Positions 16,685 through 24,474 of a stretch of DNA of 64,000 nucleotides are shown piece after piece. Below the pieces are notes generated by a model. That model was not told where the DNA came from, ran no database searches, and worked only from the letters and a program-made list of their open reading frames with translations. This DNA comes from Paenibacillus zeisoli. Its GTDB lineage: Bacteria; Bacillota; Bacilli; Paenibacillales; Paenibacillaceae. The stretch is from contig NZ_RZNX01000001.1 of NCBI RefSeq assembly GCF_003994465.1, positions 806,001-870,000 on the forward strand, given 5' to 3'. Position 1 is the first letter of the stretch. Each line of letters opens with the position of its first letter. Made by a program: the position numbers and the translations under genes.

Positions 16685-17246
16685 GACCGTATTTTCCCGT
16701 ATGACTTGCCAGCTCCCAGATGTACACGGCCAGCATGGTCTTGGCATCTGATATCCATCCCTCGGCTATATACCGCTTCACTTCCTGGAGCGTGGCCTCG
16801 TGCACCTCCAGAAATTCGTCCTCGTCCGGTGCCGATTCGCCCTGCTTCAGGTCCTCTGCCAGATACAAATGAATAATCTCATCTGCAAAACCTGGCGAGG
16901 TATAGAAGGAGTGCAAGAGCGAGATCTTGCCTGCTGAGTAACCAGTCTCTTCCTGCAGCTCACGCTTTGCGGCCTCCAGCGGGTCTTCGCCCTTCTCCAG
17001 CTTGCCGGCTGGAATCTCTAGTTCGCACCGGCCCAGCGGTGTGCGGAACTGATCCACCAGCAGTAGACGCCCATCCCGGACTGCAAGTACAGCAATCGCG
17101 CCAGGATGCTTGATCACTTCCCGCTCGCCCTTGCTTCCGTCTGGCAGCTCAACGGTGTCAATTTGAAGTGAGATAATTTTGCCTGAGAAGATGGGTTTAG
17201 TAGAGATGATCTTCTCGTTCAATGCAGAATTCGGGGATTTATTCAT
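16677..17246 (-). CDS. nudF: ADP-ribose pyrophosphatase (Nudix hydrolase)
   Basis: The 189-residue hydrolase cleaves ADP-ribose to AMP and ribose 5-phosphate. The Nudix box spans residues 81-103 (G81, E86, REL-EE and the closing TGY in place), preceded by the ELEIPAG motif typical of ADPR pyrophosphatases. Its B. subtilis counterpart is NudF (YqkG), also near spoIIM and mciZ. AAGGAGG lies 8 bp before ATG 17246. Cotranscription with the EndoQ gene suggests a shared maintenance role, though this is inference. Confidence 0.93.
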   Translation of the reverse strand: MNKSPNSALNEKIISTKPIFSGKIISLQIDTVELPDGSKGEREVIKHPGAIAVLAVRDGRLLLVDQFRTPLGRCELEIPAGKLEKGEDPLEAAKRELQEETGYSAGKISLLHSFYTSPGFADEIIHLYLAEDLKQGESAPDEDEFLEVHEATLQEVKRYIAEGWISDAKTMLAVYIWELASHTGKYGHE

Positions 17247-17306
17247 GAAATTTGCCTCCTTTTGATTTTAAAGAACATAACTTGTCCCTTGTGAACATAT
17301 GGTGTT

Positions 17307-17315
17307 ATTATACCA
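17307..17315 (-). promoter_or_regulatory. Extended -10 promoter of nudF-endoQ
   Basis: TGGTATAAT on the minus strand, about 60 bp before nudF. No consensus -35. It lies in the divergent gap shared with mciZ. Confidence 0.5.
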
Positions 17316-17343
17316 AATCGTTTGCGAAAAGGAGCATGGGTCC

Positions 17344-17487
17344 ATGAAAAGCTACTTTGCGGATACAAGCTTTCATATTTCAGGTAAAGCATGGCAGGTA
17401 CGGGTACTTTTGTCGATGTGGAAGAAGAATATCGGCCCCGGCACCCCAGTGAAGGACCTTATCGCTATAAATGTACGAAAAAAGTAA
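17344..17487 (+). CDS. mciZ: Z-ring formation inhibitor MciZ
   Basis: This 47-codon gene encodes a small basic protein with the central pattern GKAWQVRVLL...W...VKDLI. That resembles B. subtilis MciZ (40 residues, GKAWEIRAKL...VKDWI), a mother-cell peptide that caps FtsZ filaments and blocks Z-rings during sporulation. It has a good ribosome-binding site (AAAAGGAG, 9 bp before ATG 17344). It lies divergent from nudF, the same neighbour as in B. subtilis. It carries seven extra residues, partly at the C-terminus. No convincing sigma-E promoter could be assigned upstream; CATATGGT at 17296 is only a partial match. Confidence 0.8.
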   Translation: MKSYFADTSFHISGKAWQVRVLLSMWKKNIGPGTPVKDLIAINVRKK

Positions 17488-17564
17488 ATTATTTTACGAA
17501 TTTGACAAAATCCGAATACATTTAATACCTATTTGTGTTATTAAGAAGAAAGGAGGGTTGCCCA

Positions 17565-18761
17565 GTGGAAAAAAAACGTCAATTCGAATCGGATAGATCC
17601 GAATCCAAATCGTTATCCCTTCTTTATCAGCAGAGCTTAAAACACAGAGACCGGGGGGACATATCCCAAGCATTGTCATGCCTGGAAGAAGGACTGTTAA
17701 CTGCCTTTGGTCGAGACTACAGCAAAGCTTCCGAACGGGGAATCCTGGCAGAATCCTGGATTGAATATGGAAAGCTGCTTCGCCAGAACAATCAGCATGC
17801 GAAAGCTATTTATGCTTTTGAGCAGGCTATAGCTTTTGCAGGACATGAACTGGATGCCTTGACAGAATGGGGTGACCTCCTTCATGAACAGGGATACAGT
17901 GATGAGATCATTGCCGAAAGAATGAATCGAAAACTGGAGCATTCCCAGAACCGCAGCGAAATTCTGGTTGAAATCCTGTGCCGGTTAGGAGCTTTTCAAA
18001 CCGCATTTACATACCTGAAGGCTGATCCAACACTCAACAATGAACGAATGCTGCAGCTTCATACCGAATGCTTGATTCGATCAGGCCTTTTAGACCAAGC
18101 CATTAACTATGCTTCAAATGCAATTGATGCGGGTCAGCTCAGACCTGCCTTTACCGATCCGCTGGCGATGGATACTCTTCTGTGCCGCTGGATTCTGGGT
18201 GAAGAAGATTATTCTGCTGCTCAGAACAGACAGCTCTTGTCCGAGTCACTCAAGCGTGCAGTTAATCTTGGCTTGCACGAGCTGGCCAACAACATAGCCG
18301 GCGAGGATATCTATCTTCAGAATGAACTTACTCTTCGTCTGTACTATGAGGGTTACACGGAATTGGCCAAAGCAAGATTACGCAGACACTCACCGGTCAT
18401 CTCGCTGAATTACAGTGAGCCCCTTCACAAGGACCTTGCGTACATTCAAGCTGAGATTGAATACGATGAGGGGGCCTACGATACTGCTGCACAGATATTT
18501 GAGTCTTTGATCGACAAGGACCCTCTTACCGCCACCTACCGGTTTGCTGCAGCCTCGTGCTATCTTAAGAAATCGTATCAGGAAATGGAGGAACGCCTTA
18601 GCCTGAACTCGCGCGACCTCCTTGGCATCCAAAAGGCACAACATTATATGGAGACGATTATCCAGTCCTTGTATATTGTTGAACGCTCTCGCTGGCATAC
18701 CGTCTGGACACCCGCCCAGCTTCGTAACAAATGCCTTCCCCCCTCGGTCAGACTGTCTTGA
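17565..18761 (+). CDS. TPR-repeat protein of unknown function
   Basis: I do not recognise this 398-residue protein as a named family. It is all-helical and shows tetratricopeptide-like units: a clear one near residues 45-90 (YGKLLRQNNQHAKAIYAFEQAI), then weaker ones near 150-180, 280-310 and 315-345 (AYDTAAQIFESLI...ATYRFAAASCYLK). There is no signal peptide or membrane helix, so it is probably a cytoplasmic scaffold. GTG 17565 has AAAGGAGG at a proper distance; the frame is open 30 bp further. A perfect TTGACA lies at 17502 but no good -10 follows. It stands alone behind mciZ and ends at a bidirectional terminator. Confidence 0.8.
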   Translation: MEKKRQFESDRSESKSLSLLYQQSLKHRDRGDISQALSCLEEGLLTAFGRDYSKASERGILAESWIEYGKLLRQNNQHAKAIYAFEQAIAFAGHELDALTEWGDLLHEQGYSDEIIAERMNRKLEHSQNRSEILVEILCRLGAFQTAFTYLKADPTLNNERMLQLHTECLIRSGLLDQAINYASNAIDAGQLRPAFTDPLAMDTLLCRWILGEEDYSAAQNRQLLSESLKRAVNLGLHELANNIAGEDIYLQNELTLRLYYEGYTELAKARLRRHSPVISLNYSEPLHKDLAYIQAEIEYDEGAYDTAAQIFESLIDKDPLTATYRFAAASCYLKKSYQEMEERLSLNSRDLLGIQKAQHYMETIIQSLYIVERSRWHTVWTPAQLRNKCLPPSVRLS

Positions 18762-18786
18762 TCTCATACTGCAGAAGGGTACATAC

Positions 18787-18837
18787 AATAAGAGACAAGC
18801 CTAGTTCTAGATTGAACATGACTTGTCTCTTTTATTT
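18787..18837. terminator. Bidirectional terminator between the TPR gene and yqjE-like peptidase
   Basis: AAGAGACAAG (18790-18799) and CTTGTCTCTT (18822-18831) form a 10-bp stem with a 22-nt loop. A TTTTAT tail follows on the plus strand, and a weaker U-rich side on the minus strand. It lies between two convergent stops. Confidence 0.75.
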
Positions 18838-18842
18838 CGGTT

Positions 18843-19979
18843 TCAGGAAGAAGCCTGGGTAGGGGCCGCTTTAACAATTTCAAGCACCAGCTCAGCCGCC
18901 TTAACGATATCATCTGCCTTGATTCGTTCAGAAGTCGTATGAATGTTCTCGTAACCCACAGCGAGATTCACGGTTGGAATACCGAGGCCGTTAAAAATAT
19001 TCGCATCACTTCCACCACCGGAATGAAAGGTGCGTCCAGAAAGGCCTATTTGACCTGCTGCTTGCTTGGCTAGCTGTACCACAGCCGCTTCTTCCGTATG
19101 ATTAAATGCAGGGTAAATGATATTACTGTTCATTTCCCCTCTTGCTCCATAATCGTGGCAAGCCGAATCCAGAGCTTGCTTCATCTCCGCGATTTGCTTC
19201 TCTACTTTCTCGTGGACAATACTGCGAGCTTCCGCGTACAGCTTCACGTAATCCGTTACTACGTTAGTTGCCCCGCCGCCTTCGAATTTACCGATATTTG
19301 CCGTAGTCTCGTGATCAATTCTGCCCAGCTTCATTCGGGCAATGGCCTTTCCAGCCACCTGGATCGCACTGATGCCATCTTCCGGATTGACACCGGCATG
19401 TGCGGATTTCCCGAAGATTTCCATCTCGATTCTGGCCTGTGTTGGAGCTGCAACACATATGGAGCCAACTTCGCCGTTAGAATCCAGGGCAAAACCGTAG
19501 GTGGCATTCAAATGCTTGGCATCCAGTGCACGAGCGCCCCTTAACCCAGATTCCTCTCCTGCTGTGATGACAAACTGAATATCTCCGTATGGAATCTGAT
19601 TCTCCTGAAGCACCTGGATCAATTCTAACAAGGCCGCAACCCCTGCCTTATCATCAGAACCGAGAATGGTGGTCCCATCACTGCGAATCCAACCATCCTC
19701 ATCAATTCTCGGCTTTATACCAATACCTGGCTTAACCGTGTCCATATGACAGGTGAATAGAATCGGCTCGGCATTCACCTTACCATTTCCTTTTAGGGTA
19801 GCGATCAGGTTCCCGGCACCGTGCCCCGTAACAGCTGCAGAATCATCCTCGAGAACCTCGAGTCCGAGTTCCTTGAACTTCTTCGTCAGCACATCTGCGA
19901 TCCTTCTCTCCTGCATGGTCTCGCTATCAATCTGCACTAACTCAAGAAACAGGTTAATCACCCGGTCTTTCTTGACCAT
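18843..19979 (-). CDS. M20/M25-family metallopeptidase, PepT-like (YqjE)
   Basis: The 378-residue di-zinc exopeptidase shows the canonical ligand motifs: CHMDTV (~76-81), GSDDKAG (~107-113), AGEESGLRG (~139-147), LDSNGEVG (~165) and YENIHTTSE (~351). It matches the tripeptidase T-like YqjE proteins, which hydrolyse small peptides in the cytoplasm. Dipeptidase or aminoacylase activity cannot be excluded. AAGGAG precedes ATG 19979. It diverges from the micro-gene at 20061. Confidence 0.88.
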   Translation of the reverse strand: MVKKDRVINLFLELVQIDSETMQERRIADVLTKKFKELGLEVLEDDSAAVTGHGAGNLIATLKGNGKVNAEPILFTCHMDTVKPGIGIKPRIDEDGWIRSDGTTILGSDDKAGVAALLELIQVLQENQIPYGDIQFVITAGEESGLRGARALDAKHLNATYGFALDSNGEVGSICVAAPTQARIEMEIFGKSAHAGVNPEDGISAIQVAGKAIARMKLGRIDHETTANIGKFEGGGATNVVTDYVKLYAEARSIVHEKVEKQIAEMKQALDSACHDYGARGEMNSNIIYPAFNHTEEAAVVQLAKQAAGQIGLSGRTFHSGGGSDANIFNGLGIPTVNLAVGYENIHTTSERIKADDIVKAAELVLEIVKAAPTQASS

Positions 19980-20060
19980 CGACTTTCTTCTCCTTCCGAT
20001 TTACGCTAAAATGATGAGGTATGGACCAGCCATTACATCTACTTTAAAGGAGTCTTGGAT

Positions 20061-20159
20061 ATGCCAAAAAAATGGATGAAAATCTTCATATACCTCATGC
20101 TTTTTGCCATGATTGGATCCACCTTACTCATGGTGTTCGAACCTTTTTTTAATAATTAA
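20061..20159 (+). CDS. Prli42-like stressosome-associated membrane miniprotein
   Basis: This 32-codon gene encodes a basic start (MPKKWMK), one transmembrane helix with the core IYLMLFAMIGSTLLM and a short FEPFFNN tail. The pattern K-x-IYLML-x-MxxSTLL is that of Prli42, the miniprotein that anchors the stressosome to the membrane in Listeria and is conserved in Firmicutes. GGAG lies 8 bp before ATG 20061. It ends one base before the lipB stop and diverges from yqjE. It is too short for most gene callers, but the ribosome-binding site and family match support it. Confidence 0.75.
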   Translation: MPKKWMKIFIYLMLFAMIGSTLLMVFEPFFNN

Positions 20160-20160
20160 C

Positions 20161-20844
20161 CTATTCTGACCACATGGCATCGTATCCAAAAATCTCTGTG
20201 AAATAAGGAACGATGTCTTTGGCGGTCTGTTCAACTGTAAATTCCTTACCTGTAATATCCTCAAGTGAGGTCACTCCGTATTCTTGAATCCCGCAGGGAA
20301 CAATCCCCTGAAAGCCGTCATTCTGAATACCGGATTTGATATTGAACGCAAAACCATGACTCGTCACAAAGCCTCTTTTGCCCCTGCATTTATTGAACTT
20401 GACCCCGATGGCACAGATTTTCACATTTCCTACCCATACCCCGGTGTATTCCGGTTTCCGGCTGCCTTCAATCCCGAAGCTTGCAAGATAATTGATAATA
20501 ACCTGCTCCAACTTGCGTAAATAATCGTGCAGATCAAGGCCCTTTGATCCGTCCAGGATAAGAAGCGGATAACCCACCAGCTGTCCGGGACCATGGTATG
20601 TAATATCTCCGCCCCGGTCGATCTCGAAAATGGAAATTCCCTTTTCCTTCAACTGTTCCGGACTAAGCAGCAAATGTTCAGGATGACGCTGGGAACCAAT
20701 CGTATAGGTCGGCGGATGCTGGAGAAGCAGCAGGGTCTCCTGCTGCTCCTCACGGTCGACACGCTTCACGATTTGTTTCTGGAGTTCCCACGCCTCTCCG
20801 TAATCAATAAACGGGATATAGCGCACTTCCAGCGTTCTGTTCAT
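20161..20844 (-). CDS. lipB: Octanoyltransferase LipB
   Basis: LipB transfers octanoate from acyl carrier protein to lipoyl domains. The 227-residue sequence has QHPPTYTIGSQ (~42-52), RGGDITYHGPGQLVGYP (77-93), the catalytic Lys in GNVKICAIGVK (K142) and the catalytic Cys in GIVPCGI (C184). B. subtilis uses the unrelated LipM/LipL pair, so a LipB protein is a genuine difference. It lies 42 bp downstream of bkdB, whose product carries a lipoyl domain, and is probably in the same transcript. AGAGGCG precedes ATG 20844. Confidence 0.95.
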   Translation of the reverse strand: MNRTLEVRYIPFIDYGEAWELQKQIVKRVDREEQQETLLLLQHPPTYTIGSQRHPEHLLLSPEQLKEKGISIFEIDRGGDITYHGPGQLVGYPLLILDGSKGLDLHDYLRKLEQVIINYLASFGIEGSRKPEYTGVWVGNVKICAIGVKFNKCRGKRGFVTSHGFAFNIKSGIQNDGFQGIVPCGIQEYGVTSLEDITGKEFTVEQTAKDIVPYFTEIFGYDAMWSE

Positions 20845-20886
20845 GATGAGTCGCCTCTTTTCTATTCATTGTACCAGCTTCGCTGA

Positions 20887-22281
20887 TTAATAGACCTGAG
20901 TATCCAGTGAATAAGCCTCAATGTTATCCTTCACACGCTGCATGAAGCGCCCGCAGATGACCCCATCCAATATACGGTGGTCCAGTGATAGACAGAAGTT
21001 AGCCATGGAGCGAACTCCGATCATATCATTAATGACCACGGGTCTCTTCACAATGGATTCAAAGGTAAGAATTGCGGCTTGCGGGTAGTTGATAATAGGC
21101 TGGGACAGGATGGAACCAAATGAACCAGTATTATTAACGGTAAATGTTCCTCCCTGCATATCGTCGAGCTTAAGCTTGCCTTCACGTGTCTTGCGAGCTA
21201 ACTCTTCAACCTCCCGCGCAAGTCCGGCAATATTCTTCTGATCCGCTTTCTTAATAACCGGAGTCAGCACAGAGTCATCTGTCCCTACAGCAAGAGAAAT
21301 GTTAATATCACGCTTCACGATGATTTTATCAACAGCCCAGACCGAGTTCATTATCGGATAATCTTTAATTGCATTTACAACGGCTTTGATCATAAAAGCC
21401 AGGTAAGTCAGATTAACGCCTTCCTTGGTCTTGAAATCATTCTTAAGCTTGTTGCGCAGCTGCACCAGATTCGTCACGTCCACCTCGATCATCATCCAGC
21501 CATGCGGAATTTCCGACACGCTTTGACGCATCTTCGTAGCGATCGTATTGCGAATCGGAGTGATGTCGATGTAGTGCTCCGCTTGTCCGCCTTCCACTTC
21601 AATCGTAGGAAGCTTAGGTGTATCGCTTAGATGGATGCCCGAATGACGTACAGGCTCATTCACCTGAGGCTGCTGAACTACCGGAATAGCTGCCACATGG
21701 CTTGGCGCAGCCTGGGTTTGCGACTGCGTATGTACCACCGGCTCAGTCTGTACCTGCCGCTGTGAAGACGAGACTTGCTGCGCCGAAGCAGCAGGCTGTG
21801 AACCCGCCACGCCGCTTTCGATATAGGCGAGCACATCTTTGCGAGTAATCCTTCCGCCCATCCCAGTTCCTTGGATGGAGCTAAGGTTCAAGCCATGCTC
21901 AGCCGCCAGAGTCTGCACCGCAGGTGAATAGCGGCTTCGCTGGGAGACATCGGCCGTAGCAGCGCCCGAAGCTGAGCTGCCTGAAGCTTCAGGCTGAGCT
22001 GCTGGTTCAGCATGGGCCTGCTCCGCCCCTTCAACTCCGATCCGGCAGATTACAGCGCCTACCTCGATTGTCTCACCTTCCTGGGCCAGAATCTCACCCA
22101 TAACTCCGTCAAGGGTAGATGGAAGCTCAGCGTTGACCTTATCTGTAATTACTTCACAGATCGGTTCGTACTGCTCAACCGGGTCCCCCGGCTTCTTCAA
22201 CCATTTGCCAATGGTTGCTGACACCAGTGATTCTGCCAGCTGTGGCATAACGACATTCGTCCACGTTTTGTTCGATGACAT
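20887..22281 (-). CDS. bkdB: Branched-chain alpha-keto acid dehydrogenase E2 (lipoamide acyltransferase)
   Basis: The 464-residue E2 core has an N-terminal lipoyl domain with the lipoylated Lys48 in EVITDKVNAE. An Ala/Ser/Gln/Pro-rich linker follows, then a peripheral subunit-binding domain (~118-153, SPAVQTLAAEHGLNL) and a second flexible Gln/Ser/Val linker. The C-terminal acyltransferase domain (~235-460) ends with the active-site SLDHRILDG. Together with E1 and lpdV it oxidises branched-chain 2-oxo acids, making primers for branched fatty acids. AGGAG precedes ATG 22281. It is the last bkd gene, followed by lipB. Confidence 0.93.
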   Translation of the reverse strand: MSSNKTWTNVVMPQLAESLVSATIGKWLKKPGDPVEQYEPICEVITDKVNAELPSTLDGVMGEILAQEGETIEVGAVICRIGVEGAEQAHAEPAAQPEASGSSASGAATADVSQRSRYSPAVQTLAAEHGLNLSSIQGTGMGGRITRKDVLAYIESGVAGSQPAASAQQVSSSQRQVQTEPVVHTQSQTQAAPSHVAAIPVVQQPQVNEPVRHSGIHLSDTPKLPTIEVEGGQAEHYIDITPIRNTIATKMRQSVSEIPHGWMMIEVDVTNLVQLRNKLKNDFKTKEGVNLTYLAFMIKAVVNAIKDYPIMNSVWAVDKIIVKRDINISLAVGTDDSVLTPVIKKADQKNIAGLAREVEELARKTREGKLKLDDMQGGTFTVNNTGSFGSILSQPIINYPQAAILTFESIVKRPVVINDMIGVRSMANFCLSLDHRILDGVICGRFMQRVKDNIEAYSLDTQVY

Positions 22282-22337
22282 ATTCTCACTCCTATGATTA
22301 GAGAGCTTAAGGTAACCTAAGCTCTGCAGTCAGTCTC

Positions 22338-23324
22338 TTAATATAAGGCCAGCTCCAGCATTGCCTCTTTGACTTTATCCTTGCTCAGCATGAAGAATTT
22401 CTCCATCGGAGGGCTGATCGGCATCGCAGGCACATCCGGACCGCACAAGCGCTTGATCGGGGCATCAAGCTCGAACAGACACTCTTCGGAGATGATCGCC
22501 GATACTTCTGCGCCTACGCCGCCTGTCTTGTTATCTTCATGAATAATCAACACTTTACCCGTCTTGCGGGCAGCGTCGATAATAGCTTCCCTATCAAGCG
22601 GCTGCAAGGTGCGCAGATCCAGAATGTGGGCACTAATTCCCTGCTCTGTAGCGAGCTCCTCAGCAGCCTGCATCGCAAAATGCAGAGGAAGGCTGTAGCC
22701 AATCACTGTTATATCCGAGCCTTCACGAATGACATTCGCTTTCCCGATAGGCACAATATAATCGTCCAGCGGTACATCTTCCTTGATCAGCTTATAACAT
22801 TTCTTGTTCTCGAAGAAGAGAACAGGATCTGGGTCTCTAACTGCAGCTTTGAGTAGTCCCTTCGCATCGTAGGCCGAGTAAGGGGCAATAATCTTAATCC
22901 CCGGCGTACCAAAAAAGATCGATTCGGGGCACTGGGAATGGTACAGCCCCCCAAAGATTCCCCCGCCGATCGGAGCGCGAACAACCAAAGGGCAGCTCCA
23001 GTCATTATTGGAGCGATACCGAATTTTGGCAGCTTCACTAATGATCTGATTCGTGGCAGGAAGCATGAAGTCGGAATATTGCATTTCCGCAATGGGCTTC
23101 ATGCCGTACATCGCTGCACCAATTGCTACACCTGCAATAGCAGATTCCGCAAGCGGAGTATCGAGCACACGCTGTTCACCAAATTGCTCCTGAAGCCCTT
23201 TGGTCGTAGTAAATACCCCGCCCTTCAGCCCAACGTCCTCACCTAACACAAACACATTCTCATCCAGTTCCATCTCCTCTTTCATGGCGAGGCGAATGGC
23301 ATCGATATATTCCATAACCGGCAT
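22338..23324 (-). CDS. bkdAB: Branched-chain alpha-keto acid dehydrogenase E1 beta
   Basis: The 328-residue transketolase-type protein has LGEDVG (26-31), GGVFTTTKGLQ and TPLAESAIAGVAIGAA (56-71), and the pyrimidine-domain segments of E1 beta. It pairs with BkdAA to bind thiamine diphosphate. Its ATG overlaps the bkdAA stop in TAATG, with AAGGAG 10 bp upstream, so translation is coupled. The neighbours identify it as the branched-chain enzyme; pyruvate or acetoin dehydrogenase beta subunits are the close alternatives. Confidence 0.92.
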   Translation of the reverse strand: MPVMEYIDAIRLAMKEEMELDENVFVLGEDVGLKGGVFTTTKGLQEQFGEQRVLDTPLAESAIAGVAIGAAMYGMKPIAEMQYSDFMLPATNQIISEAAKIRYRSNNDWSCPLVVRAPIGGGIFGGLYHSQCPESIFFGTPGIKIIAPYSAYDAKGLLKAAVRDPDPVLFFENKKCYKLIKEDVPLDDYIVPIGKANVIREGSDITVIGYSLPLHFAMQAAEELATEQGISAHILDLRTLQPLDREAIIDAARKTGKVLIIHEDNKTGGVGAEVSAIISEECLFELDAPIKRLCGPDVPAMPISPPMEKFFMLSKDKVKEAMLELALY

Positions 23325-24352
23325 TAGCGAACATCTCCTTCATTATCGGCATACACGTGAAGCAGCGTATCCTCCGGTAGTGGGAACGGAGCCTTGTCAG
23401 CCGAATCGATAGCTTCTTTGAGCTGCTGGGCAATTTCTGTGGATAGAGCAGCATCCTGCTCCTCACTCCAAATCCCGCAATCGATCAGATATTGCTTCAT
23501 CTTCGGAAGTCCGTCCTTCTTCCAATTCTCATCGACTTCTTCTTTCGTACGATAGGCAAGATCGTTATCTGAAGTAGAGTGCGGAGAGAGACGGTACATC
23601 ATAGCTTCAATCAGAGTCGGCCCTTCTCCGCGCACGGCACGTTCGCGTGCTTCCTTCACGACGCGATATACCTCAAGCGCATCGTTTCCATCGACCCGTA
23701 CACCGGGAAAACCGTACCCCAGCGCCCGGTCACTGACTTTACCCGCCAGCTGCTTCTGAATCGGAACCGAAATCGCATATTGATTGTTCTCACACATAAT
23801 AATGACAGGCAGCTTCTGAACGCCAGCAAAGTTACAGCCCTCATGGAAGTCTCCCTGGTTGCTGGATCCTTCCCCAAATGTGACAAAAGAAACGATATCT
23901 TTCTTTTGCATTTTGGCTGCCAGGGCAATCCCTACTGCGTGAGGCACCTGAGTGGTCACAGGACTTGATCCGGTCACGATACGAAGACGCTTGCTGCCGA
24001 AGTGTCCCGGCATTTGGCGGCCTCCGCTGTTAGGATCCTCGGCTTTGGCGAATACAGAGAGCATAAGCTCTCTGAGACTCATCCCAGCGGCGAGCACAAA
24101 GCCATAATCACGGTAATACGGAAGGAAATAATCACGTTCCCGGTCAAGGGCAAAAGCAGCACCCACTTGCGCAGCCTCCTGTCCGATTCCGGATACGTGG
24201 AAATTGATTTTGCCTGCCCGCTGAAGCAGCAAGCTGCGTTCATCGTATTTACGCGCAAGCAGCATATATCTGTACATATCGATCACTTCGGCATTAGATA
24301 GGCCGAGCTGCTCGTGTCTTGTTTCTGTCTTTACATGAGATTTAGCATTCAC
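23324..24352 (-). CDS. bkdAA: Branched-chain alpha-keto acid dehydrogenase E1 alpha
   Basis: The 342-residue thiamine-diphosphate enzyme shows the GEGSSNQGDFHEG motif (~174-186, GDG-type ThDP/Mg site), the helix NNQYAISVP (~202) and the phosphorylation-loop-like YRLSPHSTSDND (~267-278). The start is GTG 24352 with AAGGAGG 9 bp upstream. It lies between lpdV (122-bp gap without recognised signals) and bkdAB, the order of the B. subtilis bkd operon. In this window ptb, bcd and buk are not adjacent. Confidence 0.92.
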   Translation of the reverse strand: MNAKSHVKTETRHEQLGLSNAEVIDMYRYMLLARKYDERSLLLQRAGKINFHVSGIGQEAAQVGAAFALDRERDYFLPYYRDYGFVLAAGMSLRELMLSVFAKAEDPNSGGRQMPGHFGSKRLRIVTGSSPVTTQVPHAVGIALAAKMQKKDIVSFVTFGEGSSNQGDFHEGCNFAGVQKLPVIIMCENNQYAISVPIQKQLAGKVSDRALGYGFPGVRVDGNDALEVYRVVKEARERAVRGEGPTLIEAMMYRLSPHSTSDNDLAYRTKEEVDENWKKDGLPKMKQYLIDCGIWSEEQDAALSTEIAQQLKEAIDSADKAPFPLPEDTLLHVYADNEGDVR

Positions 24353-24474
24353 AGGGAGTTACCTCCTTCATATTGAGACGAGGGTAGCAGTCTCATCTTA
24401 TAACCTGGTACTAAGACTAGGAATAACTCTATTATAAGCTGTTTTCTTGCAAAAAGAAAACATTTCACTTAAGA

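Noticed and set aside
17290..17315. Sigma-E promoter for mciZ
   Set aside because: The best -10 (CATATGGT) matches only 5 of 8 positions and the -35 4 of 7; too weak to list.
17502..17530. Sigma-A promoter for the TPR gene
   Set aside because: TTGACA is perfect, but the best -10 (TAATAC) is only 15 bp away and weak.
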